A DNA stretch of 22,343 nt from NCBI GenBank assembly GCA_003221985.1, contig QHUQ01000216.1:1-22343 (forward strand), read 5' to 3'. Of the stretch, positions 13,289 through 21,570 are shown in pieces (the first letter of the stretch is position 1; each line of letters begins with the position of its first letter). A program made the translations under genes and the position numbers. A model generated the notes under the pieces. That model worked only from the letters and a program-made list of their open reading frames with translations. It made no database searches and was not told the origin of the DNA. The stretch is from Gemmatimonadota bacterium (GTDB lineage: Bacteria > Gemmatimonadota > Gemmatimonadetes > Gemmatimonadales > GWC2-71-9).

Positions 13289-14239
13289 ATGCGAATCGGG
13301 ATTGCCTGCTGCCTCGTGCTCGCGGCGTGTGGCGGGAAATCGGAAGCAGGGAAAACCGCTCCTGTCCCGGGCCCCGCCGCGCCGTCAGCCCTTATTTCCC
13401 GTGCACTATTCGCGATCGACGCGAATGGCACGCGGCTGACCTACCGGATCAGCGGCGACAGCACGAAGACGCCCGTCGTCTTCATTCACGGCAGTCTGGC
13501 TGATTCCCGGTCGTGGACCCGCCAGGAGCCGGGCTTCGCGCAATACTTCCGCGTCCTCGTGTATAGCCGGCGCTATCACCGGCCGAATCCGCAGACGGAA
13601 GACAACCAGCCCTATTCGGCTAAGCTGCACGCTGAAGATCTCGCGGCGCTGCTTCTCACGCTGAATTTCTCGTCCGCACACATCGTCGGATCGGGCTACG
13701 GCGGGTACATCGCGCTGACCCTGGCGCGCGAGCATCCCGATATGGTCCGCTCGCTGATCCTCGAAGAGCCGCCCATCGTCTCGCTGTTGACTGGCTCCGA
13801 AGCGGGGGATCCTGTACGCCGCACCTTTTTCACGTCTGCGCTCGACCCGGCGCGCGCCGCGTTTACGCGCGGTGATTCCGTGGCCGGGGTGCGTGCCTAT
13901 TACGACGCTGTAACCGGACATGGCAGCTTCGACATTCTTCCCACCCCGACGCGCAGCGAGTTGGTCGGCCATGCCTTCGAGCTGCGCCGCGAAATGCTGG
14001 CAAACCGCGAGCAGTACTACGCGCCGATTTCCTGCGCCGAGCTGGGCCGCTTTACAAAGCCGGTCCTGATCATCCGGGGTGAGCGGAGTCCACAGGTCTT
14101 CCAGCTCATCAGCAACGAGCTGGCGCGCTGCCTGCAGAGCGATACGACCGTCGTGATCCCGCGGGCAGGCCATCCGCCGCACGTCGCCAATCCGGCGTAC
14201 TTCAACCAGGTGGTCGCTCGCTTCATTATGACGCATTGA
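13289..14239 (+). CDS. Alpha/beta-hydrolase-fold lipoprotein lacking the nucleophile serine
   Basis: A 316-residue protein with lipobox LAAC (Cys14) after a short signal peptide and an alpha/beta-hydrolase body: RLTYRISGDS, VVFIHGSLADSRSW (oxyanion HGS, 67-69), the nucleophile elbow region HIVGSGYGGYIALTLAREHP, LILEEPP, the PVLIIRGERSP strand and the histidine loop RAGHPPHVANP (His295). At the elbow the usual G-H-S-Y-G-G reads G134-S-G-Y-G138-G, so the position of the catalytic serine is glycine. It may be a binding protein or a pseudoenzyme, or use Ser135 in an unusual way. ATG 13289 is chosen for the signal peptide; the frame is open further upstream. The previous gene ends 35 bp before. 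Confidence 0.85.
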   Translation: MRIGIACCLVLAACGGKSEAGKTAPVPGPAAPSALISRALFAIDANGTRLTYRISGDSTKTPVVFIHGSLADSRSWTRQEPGFAQYFRVLVYSRRYHRPNPQTEDNQPYSAKLHAEDLAALLLTLNFSSAHIVGSGYGGYIALTLAREHPDMVRSLILEEPPIVSLLTGSEAGDPVRRTFFTSALDPARAAFTRGDSVAGVRAYYDAVTGHGSFDILPTPTRSELVGHAFELRREMLANREQYYAPISCAELGRFTKPVLIIRGERSPQVFQLISNELARCLQSDTTVVIPRAGHPPHVANPAYFNQVVARFIMTH

Positions 14240-14249
14240 GCGGCGGGGG

Positions 14250-14280
14250 TTGACGTCGTTGGTCCGTCTGTTCAGATAAT
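14250..14280 (+). promoter_or_regulatory. Putative sigma-70-type promoter for the TonB-domain gene
   Basis: TTGACG (14250-14255) and GATAAT (14275-14280) with a 19-bp spacer, slightly long. The GTG start at 14288 lies 8 nt after the -10, so this transcript may also be leaderless. Confidence 0.45.
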
Positions 14281-14287
14281 CCGTACC

Positions 14288-15559
14288 GTGTTGCGCCGCC
14301 TCCTGTTTGTCGCCGCGCTCGCACTTCCAGCGCTCCCCGTTGCCGGGCAAAGCCGCAGTCAGGGGCTCGTGAACACCGCTCGCGAGCACATGGCGGCCCG
14401 AGATTTCGATAAGGCCGACGGAGAGCTCTCCAGCGCGCTTTCATCCGCGCTTTATCTGCTCGACAGCGTCAATGTCTTCATATGGCGCGGAGTGCTCGAG
14501 CACTTGCGTGGTAACGACAGTCTGGCCCGGCTCAGCTTTCGACAGGTGGTGGCGCTGCATCAGGTCAACGTGCGTGGCCTCGACAACGTCTCGCCGGGCC
14601 TCGGCGACCTCTTCGAATCGGAAGCGCGTCCGTATCGCGTCTATTCCGACAGCGAGCTCGATCAGCGCGCGGCCTGGGCGTCAGGTCCCAAACTCGCCTA
14701 TCCGCCCGAGTTACGGGGCCGCGGCGTGGCGGGCCATGCAATCGTACACGTCACGATCGATAGTCTTGGCAAGGTCGAGGCGCTGGGACTGATGGTGCTC
14801 GAGTCGCCGGATCCGGCGTTCGACATGCCCTTGCAACAGATGATGCTCGCCGCGCAATTCACGCCCGCGCGGCGCAAGGGTCATGCGGTGCGCAGCACGG
14901 TGACCATGGGATTCGATCTCCACCCTCCCGCTCCCGTGAACCCCACGCCCCTGATCACGTCTGCTCGTGAGCAGCTGCGCGCCCATCGCCCCGACAGCGC
15001 GCTCGTCCTGACGCAGGAGGCGCTTGACGGCGCGAATCAGGCGACTGAAGGCGAGCGCGTCTACGCGCTGCTCGTCCAAGGCACCGCATGGCACGTGAAG
15101 GGAAACGACAGTTTGGCGACGATCGCGTTCGATACGGGTCTGGCCGGCTACCGGGATCTCACCGCTCGCGGCGTCGATCTCGCGCCGTTCCTCAAACGAC
15201 TGGCGGATTCGATTCGCATCAGCCGCCGGGGGACGCCGCCACGGCCCGCGGCGCCGTTCGCGCAGCCGGCCGTGGTTGGGGCGGTGGATGACCCACCCGT
15301 GCTGATCTCGCATCCGCCAATACGCTACGCACCCGAGATGCAAGCGCTGCGCATCGGCGGCACCGTGATCGTCGAGGCGACCCTCGACACGACCGGACGC
15401 GTTGTGCCAGCGAGCGTGCAAGTGATCCAGAGCCCGAATCCCCTGTTCGATAGCGAGACGAAGCGCGTGGTTCTGGCCGCGATGTACCGCCCAGCCCGGA
15501 TTGGTGGCAAGGCGGCGCGCGTGACGATTCGTCAGCCGATCACGTTTGCCGCCTATTGA
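14288..15559 (+). CDS. Exported protein with two TonB C-terminal domains
   Basis: A 423-residue protein with a cleavable-looking signal peptide (MLRRLLFVAALALPALPVAG-QS). It is built from two similar halves. Each has a helical TPR-like segment with the shared phrase (R/K)GNDSLA (residues 74-80 and 271-277), and then a TonB C-terminal-type domain. The first domain runs about 132-210 (YPPELRGRGVAGHAIVHVTIDSLGKV ... ESPDPAFD ... AAQFTPARRKG). The second runs about 337-420 (IRYAPEMQALRIGGTVIVEATLDTTGRV ... QSPNPLFDSETKRVV ... AAMYRPARIGG). TonB C-terminal domains normally touch outer-membrane receptors or periplasmic partners, but the N-terminal membrane helix and Pro-rich linker of true TonB are lacking here. 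The start is GTG. MsrA follows 21 bp later. Confidence 0.85.
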   Translation: MLRRLLFVAALALPALPVAGQSRSQGLVNTAREHMAARDFDKADGELSSALSSALYLLDSVNVFIWRGVLEHLRGNDSLARLSFRQVVALHQVNVRGLDNVSPGLGDLFESEARPYRVYSDSELDQRAAWASGPKLAYPPELRGRGVAGHAIVHVTIDSLGKVEALGLMVLESPDPAFDMPLQQMMLAAQFTPARRKGHAVRSTVTMGFDLHPPAPVNPTPLITSAREQLRAHRPDSALVLTQEALDGANQATEGERVYALLVQGTAWHVKGNDSLATIAFDTGLAGYRDLTARGVDLAPFLKRLADSIRISRRGTPPRPAAPFAQPAVVGAVDDPPVLISHPPIRYAPEMQALRIGGTVIVEATLDTTGRVVPASVQVIQSPNPLFDSETKRVVLAAMYRPARIGGKAARVTIRQPITFAAY

Positions 15560-15580
15560 CGGCCGGACGAGAATACGAGC

Positions 15581-16117
15581 ATGACCACTGAACTCGCGAC
15601 ACTGGCCGGCGGCTGCTTCTGGTGCCTCGAGGCCGTCTTCGAGCAGCTGCGCGGCGTCACCAAAGTCACGTCCGGCTACTCCGGCGGGCACGTCCCGAAG
15701 CCGAGCTACGAGGCCGTGTGCAGCGGGACGACCGGGCATGCCGAGGTTGTCCAGGTCACTTTCGACCCCGACGAGATCTCCTACCGCGACCTGCTGGGCG
15801 TGTTCTTCACGTTGCACGACCCAACCACGCTCGACCGCCAGGGCGGGGACGTCGGCACCCAGTATCGGTCGGCGATCTTTTATCATGACGACGAGCAGCG
15901 GGGCACCGCAGAGGCAGTCGTTCGCGAGCTCGAGGCCGAGCACGTGTTTGACGATCCGATCGTGACGAAGATCGAGCCACTGCAGGCATTCTATCCGGCC
16001 GAGGAGTACCACCGGGAGTATTACCGCAGGAATCCGAACCAGCCCTATTGCCGCGCGGTCATCGCCCCCAAAGTGGCGAAGCTGCGCAGCAAATACCTGC
16101 AGCAGCTGAAAGCCTAG
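15581..16117 (+). CDS. msrA: Peptide-methionine (S)-S-oxide reductase MsrA
   Basis: A 178-residue cytoplasmic enzyme that reduces the S epimer of methionine sulfoxide in proteins. The active-site GGCFWC lies at residues 10-15, with the catalytic cysteine first in FWC context. The family blocks [60 protein letters not shown] and [21 protein letters not shown] follow in order. The protein ends soon after a C-terminal lysine-rich stretch. The ATG has only a weak upstream ACGAG. The gene is probably co-transcribed with the TonB-domain gene. Its TAG stop overlaps the lhr stop on the other strand (CTAG, 16114-16117). Confidence 0.96.
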   Translation: MTTELATLAGGCFWCLEAVFEQLRGVTKVTSGYSGGHVPKPSYEAVCSGTTGHAEVVQVTFDPDEISYRDLLGVFFTLHDPTTLDRQGGDVGTQYRSAIFYHDDEQRGTAEAVVRELEAEHVFDDPIVTKIEPLQAFYPAEEYHREYYRRNPNQPYCRAVIAPKVAKLRSKYLQQLKA

Positions 16118-19100
16118 CCCGCGGTCTTGCTCTTGCCGAGGTAGGTCCGCACCAGCGGGGCGGGCCGGCGGCGCAGCAAGGCGCCGCGCAGCATGTCGCG
16201 CTCTTCCGCCGGCACGTCCAGGAGGAACCGCTCCTTGCCTTCGCCCTCCTTCACGACGATCGGCACACCATCGCGATAGAGAATGCGGTTCGTCGTAATC
16301 GCCGCTACTGCGTCACCTGGTGTCAGGATCCCGACAAGGTTCAGCGGATCGGCACCACTGACGGCGATCAGCTCATCTGCGCCCTGCTCCCTGCGCGTGC
16401 TCCGCAGCAAGCCAATTGCTTCCGGTAGGGCATACTGCTCCCCAGAGAACCCGCCGACGAACCGGCCGCCCCGAATCTCGCCGCGGGCCTCGAGGCGCCG
16501 GAAGACGCGCAGGATATCCCGCCACGGCGCGAGCAGCGTTTCGCGCTGCACGAGCCGGCGGAACACCACGCCATAGCGCCGCAGCAGCTGCCACGCGATT
16601 GCTTCCGCCACTTGCTCCTCGGGAATCGCCGGGCGCGCGTGCGTGCGAGCCCACCGCCCCGCCGTCTCCACACCAAACGGTGCGATTCGCCCGCGGCGCC
16701 GGTATCCGCCACCGAGCGGCCGCCGGCGATCCGACGGGACGAGCAACGCCCTGAGCCCGGCAAAGCTGTCCGAGGAGACCAGCCCCCACGCCACCAGCTC
16801 GGCCAATCCCTTCTCGACTTCGGTGCGCAGCAAACCGGTGGCGTTGACGAGATCGCCGAAGAACAGGGCGCCTTTCATCTCGAACGCACCCAGCAGCGCC
16901 TTTCCGGTGGAGGAAAGCGGCAGCGTCGCAGGATCGACTTCCGGATTGCCTGCTCGCCAGATTTCCCCGCGGTCGCGCCGGAATAATGCGATGGGGGTGG
17001 AGCGCACAGGCCCAACCTTGCGATTCCGCATTCCCACTTCCGCATTTCGAATTGCGTTGAGCCGCCCCCAGGCGATCTCCCCCGATAAGCACAGGCCGTC
17101 GAGCCACAGGGGATCATAGTCCGTGAGACGAGCCGGCAGCACTTCGGACTCCCACGCGCCGGCCGCCAGCTCGTAACCGTCGAGCAGATCGAGGACTGCC
17201 GCCAACCCTTCGGGTCCCTCGGCGCGCGATCCGGTCGCGAGCCGCTGCCACTTGAAGAGGAAGCGCAGGAAGTCCGCTGCCGCGACCGGCTCGATCTCTT
17301 TGCGCAGGCGGTCGAGCGTATAACGATGGATCCGCGCCAGCAGCCGCCGTTCGCACCACTCGAGCTCCTGGACGCCTGCCGAGAAATGCCCGCGCAGCGC
17401 GAACCCCTCGTGCTCGAGCGCGGCGAGCGCGAAGTCAATGTCGCTCGGCGCTAATCCAAGTATCGCAGCGACATCTGGGGCTGTCGTTGGACCGATGACC
17501 TCGAGCCGCCCGCGCACCAGCTCGCGGATGGCATCTTCTCTGCTCCATGACTTCGCGCGCTCGCGCTCCGGAGCAGTAACGGCCGGCTCGAGGACCGCGT
17601 CGGGGAACGCAGCCTGGACCATCGGCACACGCTCAGTAGCGACCCAGAGCTTTCCATCCATCACTGTGGCGCGCCCGGCGGCAAGCAACTGCGCGAAATG
17701 CGGGGCCCATTCAGTCCGTTTTCCGGCCTCGAGCAGCGGCACGACACCCATGACGAGCAACGCGTCGTGCAGCTCATCGGCGTTCTCAGGATCCGGCCAC
17801 GCCTGCTCTCTCACGAGATCGATGGCCGTCTGATCGAGCTTCCCGAACTCCTCGGCCGTCTTCACGTCCAGACCGCGACGCGTGATCACCGCCTGCGTGC
17901 GCCGCTCTTCGAGTGGGGCATCGTCGAGGAACGCGTACGGCCGGGCGTTGAGCACCTCGTGACACAGCGGCGAGGGCTCGGTCGTGTCGCGCGCGATCAA
18001 AGTGAACTGGCCGGCCTCCATCCCTTCCAGCACGCGCTTCAGTCCCGGAAAATCCATCGCCTCGAGCAGACAGTCGGCGATCGTCTGATTGACGAGTGGG
18101 TGATCGGGAATCTCCCGGTCGCCGACCAGGTTTTCCGGACAGGCGAGTTGATCCGGGAACACTGCGGCGACGAGATCTTCCGCTTCCATGCGTTGCAGCG
18201 GCGTCGGGACTTTGCGGCCGCCCCGGAAGCGCAGCACGGCGAGCGCGCGCGTCGCGTTCCAGCGCCAGCGCGTCCCGAACACCGGGGCGTCGAGCATCGC
18301 TTGCACCAACAGGTGTTCCGCAGTTGCAGGCTTCAAGTACTGAAATACATCGTCGAGAGGAAAACTGTGTTGCGGACCAAGAGACAGGATGATCGCGTCC
18401 TCTGTTGCCGCCGCCTGGAGCTCGAAATTGAAGCTGCGGCAGAACCGCTTGCGCAACGCCAGTCCCCAGGCGCGATTGATCCGGCTGCCGAACGGCGCGT
18501 GCAGCACGAGCTGCATCCCGCCGGCCTCGTCGAAGAACCGCTCCAGCACCAGGCACTGCTGCGTCGGAATCGTGCCGAGGATGACGCGGGTCGCGCCGAG
18601 ATACTCGACGATGGTGCGCGCGCCTGCTTCGTTCAGGCCGATCGTGTCCACGAGCCACTTGATGGCGGCCGGCGGATCGTCCAGCCGGTCGGCCACGTCC
18701 TGGCGCAGCCGCGAAACTTCCTCCGACAGCTCGTTGGTCCGCCCCGGCGCCTCGCCGACCCAGAACGGCAGCGTGGGCGGTTGCCCCCTAGCGTCGGCGA
18801 CGCGCACCTGCCCCGACTCGACTTTGACGACCTGGTAGGACGTGTTCCCCAGCTGGAAGATGTCGCCCGGCATGCTTTCAATTGCGAAATCTTCGTTCAA
18901 CGTGCCGATGAACGTCTCGGTGGGCTCGAGGATGACACGATAGTCGCCCAGATCGGGAATCGCCCCGCCTGACGTGATCGCGGCGATACGCGCGCCGCGC
19001 CGCCCTTTGAGCTTCTTGTTGATGCCGTCGTAGTGGATGTGCGCGCTGCGCCGCCCGCGGCGCGTCGTGAATCCCTCCGCCAGCATCTGCACCACGTCGT

Positions 19101-20175
19101 CGAACTCGGCCCGCGAGAGATCCCGATACGGGTAGGCGGACCGCACCCGCTCGAACAGGTCGTTCTCGTCCCATTCTTCGCCGGCCGCGGCCGCCACGAT
19201 TTGCTGCGCGAGGATGTCGAGCGGCTTGTCGGGAATGATCAGACGGTCGAGCCGCCCTTCCTTCGTGGCGCGCAGCATCGCGGCGCATTCGATCAGCTCG
19301 TCTCGCGATAGCGGGAAGACGCGGCCTTTGGGAATCGCGCCCAGCCGGTGCCCGGCGCGGCCGACGCGCTGCAGCAACGTGGCGATTGAGCGGGTCGAGC
19401 CCACCTGAATCACGAGATCGACGCTGCCGATGTCGATGCCCAGCTCGAGCGATGCGGTGGCGACGAGCGCCTGCAGCTCGCCGCGCTTGAGCCGCTCCTC
19501 CGCCTCGAGCCGCTTCTCGCGTGACAGACTGCCGTGGTGGCTGGTGACGTGATCGGCGCCGAGCCGCTCCGAGAGATGCATCGTCAGCCGCTCGCACAGG
19601 CGTCGCGTATTCACGAACACCAGCGTCGTCTTGTGCTGCGTAATCAGCTCGGCGATCCGCGTATTGACTTCTTCCCAGACTTCGGCCGACATCACCGCTT
19701 CGAGCGGCGACGACGGAATCTCCAGCGCCAGGTCGAGCGTCCGGATGTGGCCGGCGTCGACGATCGTGGGCAGCGGCTGGCCAGTGCCCACGAGAAACTG
19801 CGCGATCTCCTCGATCGGCCGCTGGGTGGCCGATAGCCCAATGCGCTGCGGCCGCTTCCCGACGAGCGCGTCGAGCCGGGCGAGCGAGAGGGCGAGGTGG
19901 CTGCCTCGCTTGTCACGCGCGACCGCGTGGATCTCATCGACAATGACCGTCCGAACCGACCGCAGCATCTCGCGGGCGCGTTCGGACGTGAGGATGAGGT
20001 AAAGCGATTCGGGCGTCGTCACGAGGATGTGGGGCGGCTGTTTGAGCATCGCCTGGCGCTCGGACTGCGGCGTGTCGCCGGTCCGCACCAGCGTCCGTAC
20101 TTCGACCTCGGGCAGCCCCTGCTCCGCCATCTGCGCACGGATCTCGGCGAGCGGCTCGGACAGGTTCTTCTGCAC
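16114..20175 (-). CDS. lhr: Large Lhr-type ATP-dependent helicase, Walker A lost
   Basis: This 1,353-residue ORF holds most of a full-length Lhr, a superfamily 2 DNA repair helicase with a C-terminal extension. Visible motifs are TTPES (53-57), DEIH (80-83), SAT (115-117), [12 protein letters not shown] (239-250) and QRVGRAGHR (269-277). The Lhr core follows, with [20 protein letters not shown] and [26 protein letters not shown], then winged-helix and C-terminal domains up to [11 protein letters not shown]. Motif I (Walker A) is absent: the ORF begins at GTG ([13 protein letters not shown]) just after the usual motif Ia. The true N terminus is found out of frame at 20177-20302. The protein would not be expected to bind ATP normally. 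A repeat-like segment (17019-17056) encodes [16 protein letters not shown] at about residues 1038-1053. Confidence 0.9.
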   Translation of the reverse strand: MQKNLSEPLAEIRAQMAEQGLPEVEVRTLVRTGDTPQSERQAMLKQPPHILVTTPESLYLILTSERAREMLRSVRTVIVDEIHAVARDKRGSHLALSLARLDALVGKRPQRIGLSATQRPIEEIAQFLVGTGQPLPTIVDAGHIRTLDLALEIPSSPLEAVMSAEVWEEVNTRIAELITQHKTTLVFVNTRRLCERLTMHLSERLGADHVTSHHGSLSREKRLEAEERLKRGELQALVATASLELGIDIGSVDLVIQVGSTRSIATLLQRVGRAGHRLGAIPKGRVFPLSRDELIECAAMLRATKEGRLDRLIIPDKPLDILAQQIVAAAAGEEWDENDLFERVRSAYPYRDLSRAEFDDVVQMLAEGFTTRRGRRSAHIHYDGINKKLKGRRGARIAAITSGGAIPDLGDYRVILEPTETFIGTLNEDFAIESMPGDIFQLGNTSYQVVKVESGQVRVADARGQPPTLPFWVGEAPGRTNELSEEVSRLRQDVADRLDDPPAAIKWLVDTIGLNEAGARTIVEYLGATRVILGTIPTQQCLVLERFFDEAGGMQLVLHAPFGSRINRAWGLALRKRFCRSFNFELQAAATEDAIILSLGPQHSFPLDDVFQYLKPATAEHLLVQAMLDAPVFGTRWRWNATRALAVLRFRGGRKVPTPLQRMEAEDLVAAVFPDQLACPENLVGDREIPDHPLVNQTIADCLLEAMDFPGLKRVLEGMEAGQFTLIARDTTEPSPLCHEVLNARPYAFLDDAPLEERRTQAVITRRGLDVKTAEEFGKLDQTAIDLVREQAWPDPENADELHDALLVMGVVPLLEAGKRTEWAPHFAQLLAAGRATVMDGKLWVATERVPMVQAAFPDAVLEPAVTAPERERAKSWSREDAIRELVRGRLEVIGPTTAPDVAAILGLAPSDIDFALAALEHEGFALRGHFSAGVQELEWCERRLLARIHRYTLDRLRKEIEPVAAADFLRFLFKWQRLATGSRAEGPEGLAAVLDLLDGYELAAGAWESEVLPARLTDYDPLWLDGLCLSGEIAWGRLNAIRNAEVGMRNRKVGPVRSTPIALFRRDRGEIWRAGNPEVDPATLPLSSTGKALLGAFEMKGALFFGDLVNATGLLRTEVEKGLAELVAWGLVSSDSFAGLRALLVPSDRRRPLGGGYRRRGRIAPFGVETAGRWARTHARPAIPEEQVAEAIAWQLLRRYGVVFRRLVQRETLLAPWRDILRVFRRLEARGEIRGGRFVGGFSGEQYALPEAIGLLRSTRREQGADELIAVSGADPLNLVGILTPGDAVAAITTNRILYRDGVPIVVKEGEGKERFLLDVPAEERDMLRGALLRRRPAPLVRTYLGKSKTAG
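17019..17056 (-). repeat. Imperfect 8-bp tandem-like repeat inside lhr
   Basis: Plus-strand units GATTCCGC, ATTCCCAC, TTCCGCAT and TTCGAATT occur in succession (17022-17053). The stretch is A+T-rich compared with the flanks and lies between the conserved EIAWGRL and [14 protein letters not shown] segments, in frame. Confidence 0.6.
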
Positions 20176-20176
20176 G

Positions 20177-20302
20177 TCATTCGACAGCGCCTTGAGCGCC
20201 TTGCTGGATTACCGGCCAGGCGCGCCGCTGTGGCTCGGTAGGCTCCGCGAACCGATTGGCGAACCAGCGTTCGATGACAGGATGAAAGCGGGACAGCGGC
20301 AT
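20177..20302 (-). pseudogene. lhr: Detached N-terminal fragment of lhr
   Basis: ATG at 20302 opens a 41-codon frame, [35 protein letters not shown] and then six junk residues to TGA at 20179-20177. This is the exact N terminus expected of Lhr. In the next frame the sequence continues directly as [17 protein letters not shown], the usual motif Ia. The missing part is the roughly 40-45 residues that carry the ATP-binding APTGSGKT loop. The join lies at about 20190-20203, beside a short direct repeat AAGGCGCT. So the gene has an internal deletion plus frameshift (or there is an assembly error here). Confidence 0.85.
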
Positions 20303-20305
20303 GAT

Positions 20306-20322
20306 ACCAAATATAACCCGAA
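20306..20322 (-). promoter_or_regulatory. Shared direct-repeat operator/promoter, site C (lhr)
   Basis: On the minus strand the element reads TTCGGGTTATATTTGGT. Its first 13 bases are identical to those of site A, and the second half-site is degenerate. TATATT ends at 20310 and the lhr ATG is at 20302, a distance of 8, so the mRNA would start at or next to the ATG. The patatin gene on the same strand stops at 20333, 10 bp upstream of the element. Confidence 0.72.
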
Positions 20323-20332
20323 ACCAGAGTTG

Positions 20333-21565
20333 TCACGCCTCTGTCGGTTTACGCTCCAGCGCGATGAAGAACCGCTCGATCGCCGGCCAGTGCGCGCCCA
20401 CGTCCTCGTATCCCAGCTCCACCAGGCGCGAGGTGTGTTCCGGATGGAACAGCAGAAACCCGAGGAACTCCGACGACTCGGCCCGCTGGCCTCCGATCAC
20501 CCGCAATAGCCGCCGCACCGGGAGCGGCAGCAGCGCGCTGCGAGACGAGGTGATGAGACCGCCAAGATCCCTGGTCGGCCGTAACAGCAACAGCTCCACG
20601 GGGCGCAGATCCTGCGGCGTCGGAACGCCCGCCGGGAACAGCGCGAGCATCCGGTTCACCCGTTCCAGCTCCTCGGCATCGCCGTCGAGCGCGTCGAGGA
20701 AAACCGCCCGGAACAACAGTCCGATTGCCTCGGCCGTGCTGGGGTACGCGCCCAGGGGCGTCGTCGCTCGGGGGGCCATGTTCGGTGTGTTCAGTCCGAT
20801 GGCGATGACCGCATGCGCACCGAGATGAATCGCGGGCGAGAGCGGCGCCATTTGCCTGACGCTGCCGTCGCCAAAGAACTCGTCGCCGATGCGGATGGCC
20901 GGGAAGACGATGGGCAGTGCCGCCGAGGCCATGACGTGCTCCACCGTGAGCCGCGTGCGTACGGACACCCGTTGCGCACGTTGCCACACGGGCGTGTCCG
21001 CGGTCCCCTGCACGAACGTGACGGACCGGCCGCTCGTGTACGATGTGGCGCCGACACCCACGCAGCGCAGGCGGCCCGCGTCGATGTTGGCCGATATCCC
21101 GTTGGGATCCAGGCACGACGTCAAGAATTCGCGGAGCGGCTGCGTGTCCGCGAGCTCGTGTAACGCGGATGCTCCGTGCCCCGGCCGGCCGGTGACGGCG
21201 CGCCATGCCCAGCGGAGCAGCGCCCGGGTCAGCCGTCCGGCATGAACCTGGTAGACGGCATCGCTGGTCAATCTGGACCACTCCCCTCGTAGCCCGGCCA
21301 CGGCATCCGGCAGCGCGCCGGGGTGCGCGGCGAGATAGGTCGTGTTGATCGCGCCGACCGACGTGCCCGCGAGGATGGGAAACGCCAGGCCCGGAAGCCG
21401 CTCCGCCAGCCCGGCCAGAACACCGACCTGGTATGCGCCGCGCGCCCCGCCACCGCCGAGTACGAGCGCGAGGTGGGAAGAGAATCGCCATTCACCCGGC
21501 GGCCGCTCGCCGGGGTTCGTCACGGTGAGCGGACGCGGTGACGGGAAGTGACGAACCGGACTCAC
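20333..21565 (-). CDS. Patatin-like phospholipase (RssA-type)
   Basis: A 410-residue patatin-family lipid acyl hydrolase with the Ser-Asp dyad. The glycine-rich oxyanion loop LGGGGARGAYQVG is at residues 37-49, the nucleophile motif GTSVG (Ser69) at 67-71, and the aspartate motif FGDGSVRQ (Asp233) follows the conserved MASAALPIVFPAI. The C-terminal 150 residues form an extension ending SRLVELGYEDVGAHWPAIERFF. I see no signal peptide or membrane helix, so it is probably cytoplasmic or peripheral. The frame is open further upstream; GTG 21565 lies 5 bp after the stop of the TPR gene, and GTG 21523 is a shorter alternative (396 residues). It is probably co-transcribed with the TPR gene. Confidence 0.9.
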   Translation of the reverse strand: MSPVRHFPSPRPLTVTNPGERPPGEWRFSSHLALVLGGGGARGAYQVGVLAGLAERLPGLAFPILAGTSVGAINTTYLAAHPGALPDAVAGLRGEWSRLTSDAVYQVHAGRLTRALLRWAWRAVTGRPGHGASALHELADTQPLREFLTSCLDPNGISANIDAGRLRCVGVGATSYTSGRSVTFVQGTADTPVWQRAQRVSVRTRLTVEHVMASAALPIVFPAIRIGDEFFGDGSVRQMAPLSPAIHLGAHAVIAIGLNTPNMAPRATTPLGAYPSTAEAIGLLFRAVFLDALDGDAEELERVNRMLALFPAGVPTPQDLRPVELLLLRPTRDLGGLITSSRSALLPLPVRRLLRVIGGQRAESSEFLGFLLFHPEHTSRLVELGYEDVGAHWPAIERFFIALERKPTEA

Positions 21566-21570
21566 GTCCG

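Noticed and set aside
15557..15562. TTGACG before msrA as a -35 element
   Set aside because: A properly spaced -10 would fall inside msrA; co-transcription with the TonB-domain gene is simpler.
14711..16012. 433-residue open frame on the minus strand opposite the TonB-domain gene and msrA
   Set aside because: It is His/Arg-rich, shows no domain, and lies opposite two well-supported genes; it is a GC-rich shadow.
17698..18972. 424-residue plus-strand frame opposite lhr
   Set aside because: It is the antisense reading of conserved Lhr core motifs.
3666..20322. The shared element as a canonical LexA box of a known type
   Set aside because: It matches neither CTGT-N8-ACAG, nor GAAC-N4-GTTC, nor GTTC-N7-GTTC in sequence; only the 11-bp period is like the last.
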